Source: Thermoplasmatota archaeon
Lineage (GTDB): Archaea; Thermoplasmatota; Thermoplasmata; Thermoplasmatales; Thermoplasmataceae
Length of the DNA: 13,297 nucleotides
Direction of reading: 5' to 3'
Assembly: GCA_023379355.1 (NCBI GenBank)
Contig: JAMCUD010000003.1
Location: 1-13,297 of the forward strand
Under the pieces are notes generated by a model that was not told the DNA's origin, ran no database searches, and saw nothing but the letters and a program-made list of their open reading frames with translations. Below are positions 1 through 6,513 of the stretch, in pieces. Both the position numbers and the translations under genes were made by a program. Each line of letters begins with the position of its first letter. The stretch's first letter is position 1.

Positions 1-1
1 T

Positions 2-1099
2 GATCCATACTTCAGCGCAACAAAAATAAAATGGATACTGGATAATATTGAGGAGTCCAGTTTCCTGCTTAGGAAAGGTAGATTGAGAATTGGTACAATT
101 GATTCCTGGATAGTCAGTAAATTAACCATGGGGAAAAGTTATTTCACTGATCACACAAATGCCTCCAGAACAATGTTAATGAACATCAGGAAAGGATCAT
201 GGGATGAGAAACTTCTCTCCATTTTCTCCATACCTGAGGATATACTACCGGAGATTAGGCCTTCATGTTCAAACTTTGGGCAGGTTGCACAAAAAGGCCC
301 ACTGTACGGAAAGGATATACTTTCTGTTGCCGGAGACCAGCAGTCCTCTATAATAGGGATGGGTAGGATCAGGGCCGGTGAAACCAAGGTTACCGTTGGA
401 ACAGGCACATTCATGATCTCCAGCTCTGGACAGGATATCAGGAAAAGGAAAGGCATGCTGATCACTTGCCTGTATTCGGATGAAGGAGGGCATGGTAATT
501 ACGCTCTGGAAGGAAGCTCATTTTTCTCAGGGTCCCTAATGGATTACCTGAAACGGAATATGTTCAGCAACCTTGAGACTGATTCCATTGATCCATACTC
601 TGGAACTTCAACTCCCGCAAGAAGCGTCTATTTTGTCCCAGCACTTTCCGGCATGGGGGCTCCATTCTGGGATACTGGGGCTGCTGGCACAATAATAGGT
701 ATAGATCCCGGGACAGACTGGACTGATATATCTGCATCCGCACTTCGTTCCATTGCCTTCAGGATAAACGATATGATTAGCGCAATGGAACCTGGCGACA
801 TCAGGGAAGAAGTCTGGATAGACGGAGGTGTTTCAAAGAATATGAGATTGTTGCAGTTCATAAGTGACATTACTGGAATGAACATAATGCAGGCACCTGA
901 TCCGGATCATGTTACAGGAAGAGGTGCTGCAAATCTTGCTTTCAGGACTGCCGACGGCCATGATTTAATGGATTGGACCATGGAAAAACATGGAAGAAAA
1001 TTCACACCCGGTCTTTCCAGGGATATTGCCAGGAATCTCTATTCAGGCTGGTTAAGGGCCCTGAAAAGATCAGAGAACTGGTACCAGGATTCCTCATAG
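2..1099 (+). CDS. glpK: Glycerol kinase, 5'-truncated by window edge
   Basis: Phosphorylates glycerol to sn-glycerol 3-phosphate with ATP in the cytoplasm; FGGY sugar-kinase family. The frame is open from base 2, so the TTG at 83 is an internal codon and not the start. The visible 365 residues begin with DPYFSATKIKW; its Tyr corresponds to the glycerol-contacting Tyr135 of E. coli GlpK, so roughly 130 N-terminal residues are missing. Further matches in order are GTIDSWIVSKL, TDHTNASRTML, GDQQSSIIGMG (visible residues about 111-121, holding the catalytic Asp equivalent to D245), GTGTFMISS, ALEGSSFFSG, YFVPALSGMGAPFW and the FGGY_C segment WIDGGVSKN followed by GRGAANLA. No frameshift is seen. 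The next gene begins 89 nt downstream behind its own TATA box, so an operon is not required. Glycerol specificity over other FGGY substrates rests on the DPYF, TNASRT and GDQQ motifs and is fairly secure. Confidence 0.93.
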   Translation, partial: DPYFSATKIKWILDNIEESSFLLRKGRLRIGTIDSWIVSKLTMGKSYFTDHTNASRTMLMNIRKGSWDEKLLSIFSIPEDILPEIRPSCSNFGQVAQKGPLYGKDILSVAGDQQSSIIGMGRIRAGETKVTVGTGTFMISSSGQDIRKRKGMLITCLYSDEGGHGNYALEGSSFFSGSLMDYLKRNMFSNLETDSIDPYSGTSTPARSVYFVPALSGMGAPFWDTGAAGTIIGIDPGTDWTDISASALRSIAFRINDMISAMEPGDIREEVWIDGGVSKNMRLLQFISDITGMNIMQAPDPDHVTGRGAANLAFRTADGHDLMDWTMEKHGRKFTPGLSRDIARNLYSGWLRALKRSENWYQDSS

Positions 1100-1160
1100 C
1101 TGGAGGATAAAATTCAGAGTTCAGCCTCATCCTGATCATTGCAGACTTCAATACACAACT

Positions 1161-1167
1161 GATTTAT
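1161..1167 (+). promoter_or_regulatory. TATA-like box of the SRPBCC gene
   Basis: GATTTAT is centred about 25 nt before the ATG at 1189. No Shine-Dalgarno sequence precedes the ATG, so the mRNA is probably leaderless. Assigned by position and sequence only. Confidence 0.4.
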
Positions 1168-1188
1168 CTGTAGTTCAAATATTCCACC

Positions 1189-1656
1189 ATGGAGAACACT
1201 ACATTCAATGGGACTTTTACTGTTGGAATATCTCCTGAACAGTGCCTCTCAATGTTCAGCGATCCAATGTCACTCTCTAAATGCATATGGGGCCTCGAAT
1301 CCATAGAGAGAGATGGGGCAGACTTTTCATGCCATGTGAGATTCGATGTCTCAGATGCAGGAGTGAGCTACCTCTCCACCATTTCAGGGAAACTAAAGAT
1401 ACATTACACTGTTGAAGGCAATTCCCTGAATCTCCAGGGACAGGGCAGAGTTGCGGGATCAAAGCTGACTTTCACGTTGAACCTTCTGGTGGTTGAAAAA
1501 ACAGGAATCACGGAAATATCATGGAATGGTACTTTTGACTTTGGCCTCCTTATAAGGTCCATGGGAAAAGACAGGATTGAGAAAGTCTCCAGATCAAATA
1601 TGGACAAAACCATTACATGTATCCAGGAAAAGATGAAAGGCGGTTTAAAAAACTAA
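1189..1656 (+). CDS. SRPBCC-fold protein, CoxG-like
   Basis: A 155-residue protein that resembles the CoxG / carbon monoxide dehydrogenase subunit G family of the START/SRPBCC superfamily, small cavity-forming domains. The family pattern is visible: an N-terminal strand FNGTFTVGISPEQCLSMF, then DPMSLSKCIWGLESIER where the family has 'dp..l..ciPG.e.ie', then a strand with SYLSTISGKLKIHYTV, then GQGRVAGSKLTFTLNLLV and TEISWNGTFDFGLLIRSMG, and a C-terminal helix (residues about 123-150). The usual ciPG turn reads CIWG. In bacteria CoxG goes with assembly of molybdenum CO dehydrogenase, but no coxLMS or molybdopterin genes are in view, so that role should not be assumed; many homologues are stand-alone proteins of unknown function. 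The start is the ATG just downstream of a TATA box. Its stop overlaps the stop of the convergent MarR gene by 4 bp. Confidence 0.7.
   Translation: MENTTFNGTFTVGISPEQCLSMFSDPMSLSKCIWGLESIERDGADFSCHVRFDVSDAGVSYLSTISGKLKIHYTVEGNSLNLQGQGRVAGSKLTFTLNLLVVEKTGITEISWNGTFDFGLLIRSMGKDRIEKVSRSNMDKTITCIQEKMKGGLKN
1647..1652 (-). terminator. T-run terminator candidate after marR
   Basis: Six A on the plus strand read as TTTTTT on the minus strand directly after the MarR stop codon. Archaeal termination often uses such T-runs without a hairpin. The run lies inside the end of the convergent SRPBCC gene. Confidence 0.3.
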
Positions 1657-2123
1657 TTTTCGCTTATGGATTTCTCTATTGAGGATAGAATTTTTGTGAA
1701 TTCCTTCAGATCAGTTTCACTGAGCCCCTTGAGTGCAATATCAATGAGCCTGTTGTAAACAACAATCCCTCTTTTCAATATTTCAGAACCTTTTTCCGTG
1801 ATTGAAACTTTCACGACTCTCCTGTCCGTGGTGCTCCTTGCCTTTGTCACATACCCTTTTTCCTCAAGCTCATCAACAAGGCCCGTTATCCAGGGGCCGG
1901 TCACATCATTCTGTGATGCAAGGCTGTTCATGGTGGTCTCCCTGTCCTGGGAAATGGAATAAAGCACCCTTATTTCCATGGGTTTAACTCCAAGTTTCTC
2001 CAGTTCCTGTTCCAGCCTCCTCTTTCCATTATGAAAAACTCTGGAGAGAAGGTGCCATATCTCCATGGAATCTGTCAGAGGTTCATTTTCTATATCTTTC
2101 ACCTCCGTTGTAAACGGTTGCAT
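1653..2123 (-). CDS. MarR-family transcriptional regulator
   Basis: A 156-residue winged-helix DNA-binding protein. The MarR layout is clear: an N-terminal dimerisation helix (about residues 18-45), a scaffold helix with [14 protein letters not shown], the recognition helix-turn-helix around [28 protein letters not shown] (about 75-102), the wing with [15 protein letters not shown] (Asp-Arg-Arg is the usual wing-tip triad), and C-terminal dimerisation helices (about 120-155). It lies downstream of, and overlaps by 41 bp, the end of the DHA2 exporter gene on the same strand, so the two are probably co-transcribed and it likely represses the exporter. The ATG at 2123 is taken, with a weak AAGG just upstream; an ATG at 2066 (residue 20) would remove the overlap but has no visible ribosome-binding site and would clip the first helix. 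The ligand is unknown. Confidence 0.9.
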   Translation of the reverse strand: MQPFTTEVKDIENEPLTDSMEIWHLLSRVFHNGKRRLEQELEKLGVKPMEIRVLYSISQDRETTMNSLASQNDVTGPWITGLVDELEEKGYVTKARSTTDRRVVKVSITEKGSEILKRGIVVYNRLIDIALKGLSETDLKEFTKILSSIEKSISEN

Positions 2124-3960
2124 TATCCTTAATGGGATCCATTTTATTTAGATCATTTGTTTGTTTATTAATTATACGATCATTATCTGAAATTGATGGA
2201 GATGAAATTCCGGATGCCTTTGATCCGGCTGAATCTGGTGTGGAATGATCTGGTGGTGTTATTCCACTCTCCTCCTCCAGAATCAGGGTTGATTCTACCG
2301 TCTCTTCATGTATGTATCTTTTACCTCTTAGTGCTGATAGAAGGGCTGCAACCAGAAATATGCCGGCACCTGCATAGAAAGACATCCTCAATGATCCCAT
2401 AAATGCAGGGGCCAGTGCCAGCGGGAACCAGTGAATACCGCTTATTGTCGCCATGGCTGATCCACTGATCAGTGATGAAAAGGTTGTCGGGAGGCTGCCT
2501 AGTATTGTGGTGACTGGATTGTAACCAAGGAATGCCGAGAACAGAGCCGACGTGGGAGGAATGTTTGTAAAAACCGGTATGAGCTGTGGTGCTCCTGCAG
2601 TGGCAAGTGCAGTGGTAAAAGAACCAGGAAGAAGCCTTGTCAGGAATATGAGTACTATGCTGAAAAATATGCCCATACTGGCAGTCTGCCCTGTGTTCTG
2701 AAGCGTCATTCTCATCCCGGAAGCCACCCCTCTCTGTTGCGGTGCAACCGAATTCATTATTGCAGTGATGTTTGGTGCAACAAACATACCCATTCCGAAA
2801 CCCATCATGAAGAGCATCAGTGCAAAGGGAATGTAGCTGAAATCATAGGAAAGGGTGGAAAGAAGTATGAAGGCAACAGCGCTTATGGTCATTCCTAGGG
2901 AACCCAGGAATCTTGCCCCCATCCTGTCTGAAAGAGTGCCGCTTATTGGACCCATGAGAACGAAACCAGCCATCATGGGTATAGTGTAAATTCCAGCCCA
3001 GAAAGGAACACTGCTGTATGAATATCCATGAAGCGGGAGCCATATTCCCTGAAGAAGAATTATGATCATGAACATGACCCCTCCCATACCCATTGACTGC
3101 AGCATTCCTGCAAAACTGCCTGTTGCAAATGCCCTGTTCCTGAACAGTTTCAGGTTGAACATGGGCTGTTCCACAACCCCCTCAACGTATACGAACAGGA
3201 TCAGTATGATAACACCGCTCACCATTGCAGAGATTACCCACGGATTTCCCCATCCCATGGAAGAGGTCCCATATGGCATCAGTCCATATGTTACTCCAAG
3301 AAGTATGAGGGTCAATCCTCCTGCAAATGCCACATTACCTACCACATCGATCTTCTGGTCCTTGTGCCTCACGGAATAGTCCTTGAGCTTGAGAAGAGAC
3401 CAGACAGTTCCAAATGCACCCACAGGTACACTGACCAGAAACACATAACGCCAGTCAATTGCAGCAAGTATACCCCCAAGTATGAGTCCCAGAAGGGAAC
3501 CGGCAAGAGCTGCCATTGAGTTTATACCCATGGCCTTACCTCTTTCATTTGGAGGAAAACTGTCGGTGAGGATGGCTGCAGAGTTTGCGAAAAGGAATGA
3601 TCCTCCAACTGCCTGTACCATTCTGAACAGAATCAGTTCAAGCCCTCCAAGATCGCCGGTGTTTGGGGTGAGATACAGTAACACAGATCCAGCTGTGAAA
3701 ATCACGAACCCAAGATTGAACAACCTCACTCTTCCGTAAATGTCAGATAACCTTCCAATGGAAACAAGCATTACGGCTGTAACGATCATGTAACCCATAA
3801 GGATCCACAGGAGGTATTCAAATGAACCCGGATTGAAAGGATCGATCTTAAGTCCATTGAATACCGCTGGAAGTGAGATCAGGATAATGGTTCCGTTAAT
3901 AGATGCCATCAAAACACCAAGCGTGGTGTTGGAGAGTGCAACCCATTTGTATTTTACCAT
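2083..3960 (-). CDS. DHA2-family MFS exporter (EmrB/QacA type), 14 TM
   Basis: A 625-residue proton-coupled exporter of the cytoplasmic membrane, long enough for the 14-helix DHA2 family. Motif A is [11 protein letters not shown] at residues 69-79 in the TM2-3 loop. Arg113 lies in [11 protein letters not shown] (TM4), the antiporter motif C region is about residues 148-165 with a [10 protein letters not shown] core, and [13 protein letters not shown] (169-181) is typical of drug exporters. Around residue 20, where EmrB-like proteins have LDxTIVNVALP, this one has [11 protein letters not shown], with Asn for Asp. A second motif A-like loop is [14 protein letters not shown] poorly hydrophobic region between the last two helices ([19 protein letters not shown] onward) matches the long external loop of the family. 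Unusually, the last ~75 residues are hydrophilic, Ser/Asp/Asn-rich and look disordered. The ATG at 3960 sits about 30 nt from a TATA box with no Shine-Dalgarno sequence. Substrate unknown; drugs, organic acids or detergents are typical. Confidence 0.88.
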   Translation of the reverse strand: MVKYKWVALSNTTLGVLMASINGTIILISLPAVFNGLKIDPFNPGSFEYLLWILMGYMIVTAVMLVSIGRLSDIYGRVRLFNLGFVIFTAGSVLLYLTPNTGDLGGLELILFRMVQAVGGSFLFANSAAILTDSFPPNERGKAMGINSMAALAGSLLGLILGGILAAIDWRYVFLVSVPVGAFGTVWSLLKLKDYSVRHKDQKIDVVGNVAFAGGLTLILLGVTYGLMPYGTSSMGWGNPWVISAMVSGVIILILFVYVEGVVEQPMFNLKLFRNRAFATGSFAGMLQSMGMGGVMFMIIILLQGIWLPLHGYSYSSVPFWAGIYTIPMMAGFVLMGPISGTLSDRMGARFLGSLGMTISAVAFILLSTLSYDFSYIPFALMLFMMGFGMGMFVAPNITAIMNSVAPQQRGVASGMRMTLQNTGQTASMGIFFSIVLIFLTRLLPGSFTTALATAGAPQLIPVFTNIPPTSALFSAFLGYNPVTTILGSLPTTFSSLISGSAMATISGIHWFPLALAPAFMGSLRMSFYAGAGIFLVAALLSALRGKRYIHEETVESTLILEEESGITPPDHSTPDSAGSKASGISSPSISDNDRIINKQTNDLNKMDPIKDNATVYNGGERYRK

Positions 3961-3987
3961 TTTATCAGCAACCCAATGGCAGTTCTG

Positions 3988-3994
3988 TATAAAT
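3988..3994 (-). promoter_or_regulatory. TATA box of the exporter-marR operon
   Basis: The minus strand reads ATTTATA here, centred about 31 nt upstream of the ATG at 3960, which gives an almost leaderless mRNA. The 16-bp palindrome lies about 12 bp further upstream. Confidence 0.5.
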
Positions 3995-4005
3995 AGTTAA
4001 TTGCT

Positions 4006-4021
4006 TAGTTATTAATAACTA
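4006..4021. promoter_or_regulatory. Perfect 16-bp palindrome, candidate MarR operator
   Basis: TAGTTATTAATAACTA equals its own reverse complement. It lies between the two divergent TATA boxes, immediately next to the one for the plus-strand gene, where a bound dimer could block both promoters. MarR dimers bind palindromes of this size, and a MarR gene is the second gene of the minus-strand operon. Binding is inference. Confidence 0.5.
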
Positions 4022-4030
4022 TTTTATATT
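4022..4030 (+). promoter_or_regulatory. TATA box of the sequon-rich protein gene
   Basis: TTTTATATT is centred about 29 nt before the ATG at 4055, and no Shine-Dalgarno sequence is present, so the mRNA is predicted to be leaderless. The box abuts the 16-bp palindrome. Confidence 0.5.
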
Positions 4031-4054
4031 GGGCTGCAATAACTGCAAGATAAA

Positions 4055-4582
4055 ATGATATCCGGTAAAGTATCGGTTTTATTCGCCGCCATCATTCTTG
4101 TTGCTTTCGGTACCATGGCATATGTGACTATAGAGAAATCGTCATCAGACGCGAACCTTAGTGGAGCATCTCTTGGTGGTTATGTCAAGGCTGTCAATGA
4201 TACTAAACCTTTTTACGAAATTACAAATGAAACCACAGAACTCAGCGTAAATTTTACACTTCAATCAAACTCCCCTGTTGTATATATATTTGACATAAAT
4301 CCATTGAGCAACAACACAAGCAGTCCCCTCAACAGTCTCAACATAACAGAATTCAACACAACCCTGTACCCTGATAATTATATAAAAATAACAAATGCCA
4401 CCAATTCAACAACCCAGATGACCATCAGTCTATATTTCATCAGCAGTGTGGTTTCTAAGATGAATCTCACCACCAATCCAAATGATCCGACTGTATATCT
4501 TGTGAAAATTATCCTGGTAAATGGAAAAGATGCTGCCACAGGATTTGGGTTCGGCCTCATAAAGGTACCCGGAGTTCAATGA
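4055..4582 (+). CDS. Small exported/membrane-anchored protein rich in N-glycosylation sequons
   Basis: A 175-residue protein I do not recognise. One hydrophobic segment at about residues 6-25 (VSVLFAAIILVAFGTMAYV) follows a short Lys-containing N-terminus and would act as a signal anchor or signal peptide. The remainder is polar, Asn/Thr/Ser-rich and poor in charged residues. I count eleven N-X-S/T sequons (NLS, NDT, NET, NFT, NNT, NTS, NIT, NTT, NAT, NST, NLT), two of them overlapping, as expected for a heavily glycosylated surface protein in an acidophile. Alternating hydrophobic/polar stretches (LSVNFTLQ, MTISLYFISSVV, VYLVKIILVN) suggest a beta-sandwich. There is no Cys, so no disulfides and no lipobox. 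It is transcribed divergently from the DHA2 exporter across a shared palindrome, so joint control is plausible. It could be a cell-envelope stress protein or a partner of the pump. The coding call is good; the function is unknown. Confidence 0.72.
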   Translation: MISGKVSVLFAAIILVAFGTMAYVTIEKSSSDANLSGASLGGYVKAVNDTKPFYEITNETTELSVNFTLQSNSPVVYIFDINPLSNNTSSPLNSLNITEFNTTLYPDNYIKITNATNSTTQMTISLYFISSVVSKMNLTTNPNDPTVYLVKIILVNGKDAATGFGFGLIKVPGVQ

Positions 4583-4651
4583 CTGCTGGTTTCGGCATCC
4601 TGAAATTTGTTCCACTTTTACCGGGAAACTTGAAATATATATAGTATATAG

Positions 4652-4680
4652 AAATATATAAGATATTGAGGTAATATATT
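4652..4680 (+). promoter_or_regulatory. AT-rich promoter region of the phosphate transporter
   Basis: Two TATA-like boxes are present: AAATATATAA near 4652-4661 and TAATATATT near 4672-4680. The first would give a leader of about 25 nt, the second a near-leaderless mRNA for the ATG at 4709. The sequence does not decide between them; no Shine-Dalgarno sequence precedes the ATG. Confidence 0.4.
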
Positions 4681-4708
4681 TGAAACCGGATCAAATCCAT
4701 GAGTTGAA

Positions 4709-6166
4709 ATGAGTACGGAAAAAAAAGAAGATTTGATCAGTTCGCTGGATAATGCGGGATTGAGCAGGTTTCACTATAGAACCTGGATCATATCCGGGCT
4801 TGGATTTTTCACCGATGCATACGACCTGTTTATCATAGGTGTAGTGACCAGTTTACTGGTACTCTCCGGTTGGAATTCACTTTCGACCATACAGACATCA
4901 CTGCTGGATTCGACGGCACTTCTATCGGCAGTTATTGGAGCACTTGTGTTTGGCAGACTGCTGGATAAACTAGGGAGAAAGGCAATTTACGGGCTTGAAC
5001 TTGTTTTACTGGTGGCTGGAGCACTTGGAAGCGCATTTCTGACGCCTGTTAATGGAGTTTATGTTCTCATAGCATGGAGATTTCTGCTCGGTATAGGTAT
5101 AGGTGGGGATTATGCAACCAGTTCAACAATAATGGCAGAATATTCCAACACAAGGAACAGAGGTAAGCTCATTGGAATGGTATTTTCTATGCAGTCTCTG
5201 GGACTTCTGGCAGGACCTCTTATCTCACTGGGTCTCATATACTCTGGAATAAGTCTTGGCATAATATGGAAACTTCTTCTGGCATTTGGTGCAATACCTG
5301 CAATGCTTGTGATCTACTCAAGAAGAAAGATGCCGGAAACACCCAGGTATTCACTCAATGTAAAGGGAGATGCTGCAACTGCACAGAAAAACTGGAAGGA
5401 ATATACCGGAATAACAGCCGATGCCTCCACAGACAACAGGGTTGTAAAACAGCCGTGGACCAGCATAATAACGCAGAAAAAATTCCTGCTTACACTTCTG
5501 GGAACTGCAGGAAGCTGGTTCCTCATGGACTGGGCACTTTATGGAAATTCAATAATGTCCAGCCAGATGCTCTCTGTTCTTGTGCCTTCGTCCATAGTCG
5601 GGTTGAATCATCTCATAAGAACAACCACCTACTCAGCCATGATCTTTGGTTTTGCAGCACTTCCTGGCTACTGGATAGCAACTTTCACAATAGACCGGAT
5701 TGGAAGGAAAACAATACAGGTTATAGGTTTCACAGCAATGGCAGTGAGCTTCGCAGTACTTGGAATTTTCCATCAACTGCTTTCTTCAACTTATGTGGTG
5801 GAATTCCTGTTAGTTTACGGCTTGAGTTACTTCTTCATAGAGTTCGGACCAAATGTTACCACGTTTATCTATCCACCGGAAGTCTTTCCCACCAAGATAA
5901 GGGGAATAGGCTCAGGAGCATCAGCTGCAGGAGGTAAAACAGGGGCCTTCGTTGGGACATTCCTGAATGTCATAATACTTGGATCATCCATAGGTGAATC
6001 GGGACTGTTTCTCATACTTGCAGGATTGTCTGCCCTAGGTCTTGTGCTTACTGTGCTTCTTCTCCCTGAACCAAAGAGGATAGATCTGGAGAAGATATCT
6101 GGAGAGAACGAACTGCAGGAGAAGGAATTCATCTCAGACAAAGGAAGCAAAGCAGGTATGAAATAA
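4709..6166 (+). CDS. PHS-family MFS transporter, probable phosphate:H+ symporter
   Basis: A 485-residue, 12-TM protein of the phosphate:H+ symporter family (Pho84-like). Diagnostic motifs are GFFTDAYDLF (residues 32-41, TM1), motif A GRLLDKLGRKA (82-92), RFLLGIGIGGDYATSST (124-140, TM4) and EVFPTKIRGIGSGASAAGGK (391-410). Residues that line the phosphate site in the fungal transporter PiPT, as I recall them (Tyr150, Gln177, Trp320, Asp324, Tyr328, Lys459), all have counterparts here: Y135, Q162, W270, D274, Y278 and K410, with constant offsets inside each half. The acidic D36 and D134 thought to carry protons are also kept. A hydrophilic central loop (about 205-255) separates the two six-helix halves, and the ~30-residue C-terminal tail is charged. 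It appears to be a single-gene transcript, with a T7 run 37 nt after the stop. Sugar or organic-anion transport by a relative is possible, but the full binding set favours phosphate. Confidence 0.85.
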   Translation: MSTEKKEDLISSLDNAGLSRFHYRTWIISGLGFFTDAYDLFIIGVVTSLLVLSGWNSLSTIQTSLLDSTALLSAVIGALVFGRLLDKLGRKAIYGLELVLLVAGALGSAFLTPVNGVYVLIAWRFLLGIGIGGDYATSSTIMAEYSNTRNRGKLIGMVFSMQSLGLLAGPLISLGLIYSGISLGIIWKLLLAFGAIPAMLVIYSRRKMPETPRYSLNVKGDAATAQKNWKEYTGITADASTDNRVVKQPWTSIITQKKFLLTLLGTAGSWFLMDWALYGNSIMSSQMLSVLVPSSIVGLNHLIRTTTYSAMIFGFAALPGYWIATFTIDRIGRKTIQVIGFTAMAVSFAVLGIFHQLLSSTYVVEFLLVYGLSYFFIEFGPNVTTFIYPPEVFPTKIRGIGSGASAAGGKTGAFVGTFLNVIILGSSIGESGLFLILAGLSALGLVLTVLLLPEPKRIDLEKISGENELQEKEFISDKGSKAGMK

Positions 6167-6202
6167 TAATTCAACACCAAATTTTAACGGGATGCAACCT
6201 CA

Positions 6203-6209
6203 TTTTTTT
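6203..6209 (+). terminator. T-run terminator after the phosphate transporter
   Basis: Seven consecutive T lie 37 nt after the transporter stop codon, without an obvious hairpin, as expected of archaeal intrinsic termination. Confidence 0.4.
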
Positions 6210-6455
6210 ACCAACTAAGACAAAATTACTATTTTTAGAATTTCATTTTCATGGATCGCTTAAACACTGAATATGGGCTTATGGGGAAAACATTTCATTC
6301 TCCATGGAGGATCGTAGGAAGCCTGATTCTACCTGCAAATTGCAATATTCATTATCCACAGAGTGTCCTTCACAGAGACCATTTTTGTCATTGGCATAAT
6401 TACACATTTTTCAGAAACCGGCATGAACGGTCAACATGGAAACAGTTTTACCAAA
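6210..6455. other. Intergenic stretch with no convincing gene
   Basis: The spacer between the phosphate transporter and the permease totals about 350 nt; its two ends hold a T-run terminator and the permease promoter. The middle holds no recognisable RNA gene. An ATG-started frame at 6251-6481 (76 codons) exists, but its product is rich in His, Trp, Cys and Tyr and its 3' end overlaps the permease TATA box, so I do not call it. Confidence 0.5.
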
Positions 6456-6465
6456 TTTTATATAT
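6456..6465 (+). promoter_or_regulatory. TATA box of the amino acid permease
   Basis: TTTTATATAT is centred about 53 nt before the ATG at 6514, which predicts a transcript start near 6486 and a leader of roughly 28 nt. This agrees with the presence of a real Shine-Dalgarno sequence here, unlike most genes of the window. Confidence 0.55.
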
Positions 6466-6482
6466 GTTAGTATTATACTAAC
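6466..6482. promoter_or_regulatory. 17-bp palindrome downstream of the permease TATA box, candidate operator
   Basis: GTTAGTAT-T-ATACTAAC has two perfect 8-bp arms around one base. It fills the space between the TATA box and the predicted transcript start, an ideal place for a repressor. The cognate regulator is not identified. Confidence 0.5.
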
Positions 6483-6498
6483 GAAATTAATATTACAT

Positions 6499-6505
6499 TA
6501 AGGAG
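6499..6505 (+). promoter_or_regulatory. Shine-Dalgarno sequence that fixes the permease start
   Basis: TAAGGAG ends 8 nt before the ATG at 6514, which is good spacing. The in-frame TTG at 6508 is only 2 nt away and is therefore unlikely to be the start. Confidence 0.6.
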
Positions 6506-6513
6506 ACTTGATA

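Noticed and set aside
83..1099. Reading the glycerol kinase as starting at the TTG at 83
   Set aside because: The frame is open to the window edge and the upstream codons encode the conserved DPYFSATKIKW stretch, so the gene starts before the window.
3062..3379. 105-codon plus-strand frame opposite the DHA2 exporter
   Set aside because: Antisense shadow of the exporter with a Pro/Thr/Met-rich product and no promoter.
4621..4680. AT-rich run as a possible replication origin or hairpin element
   Set aside because: It is short, has no origin-recognition-box-like repeats and no cdc6/orc1 gene nearby, and is fully explained as a promoter.
5266..5937. 223-codon plus-strand frame inside the phosphate transporter
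   Set aside because: It is the +1 frame of a gene with strong motifs; the product is Cys/His/Asn-rich and resembles no protein.
6251..6481. 76-codon plus-strand frame in the long spacer before the permease
   Set aside because: The product is rich in His, Trp, Cys and Tyr with no recognisable pattern, has no clear ribosome-binding site, and its end overlaps the permease TATA box and palindrome.
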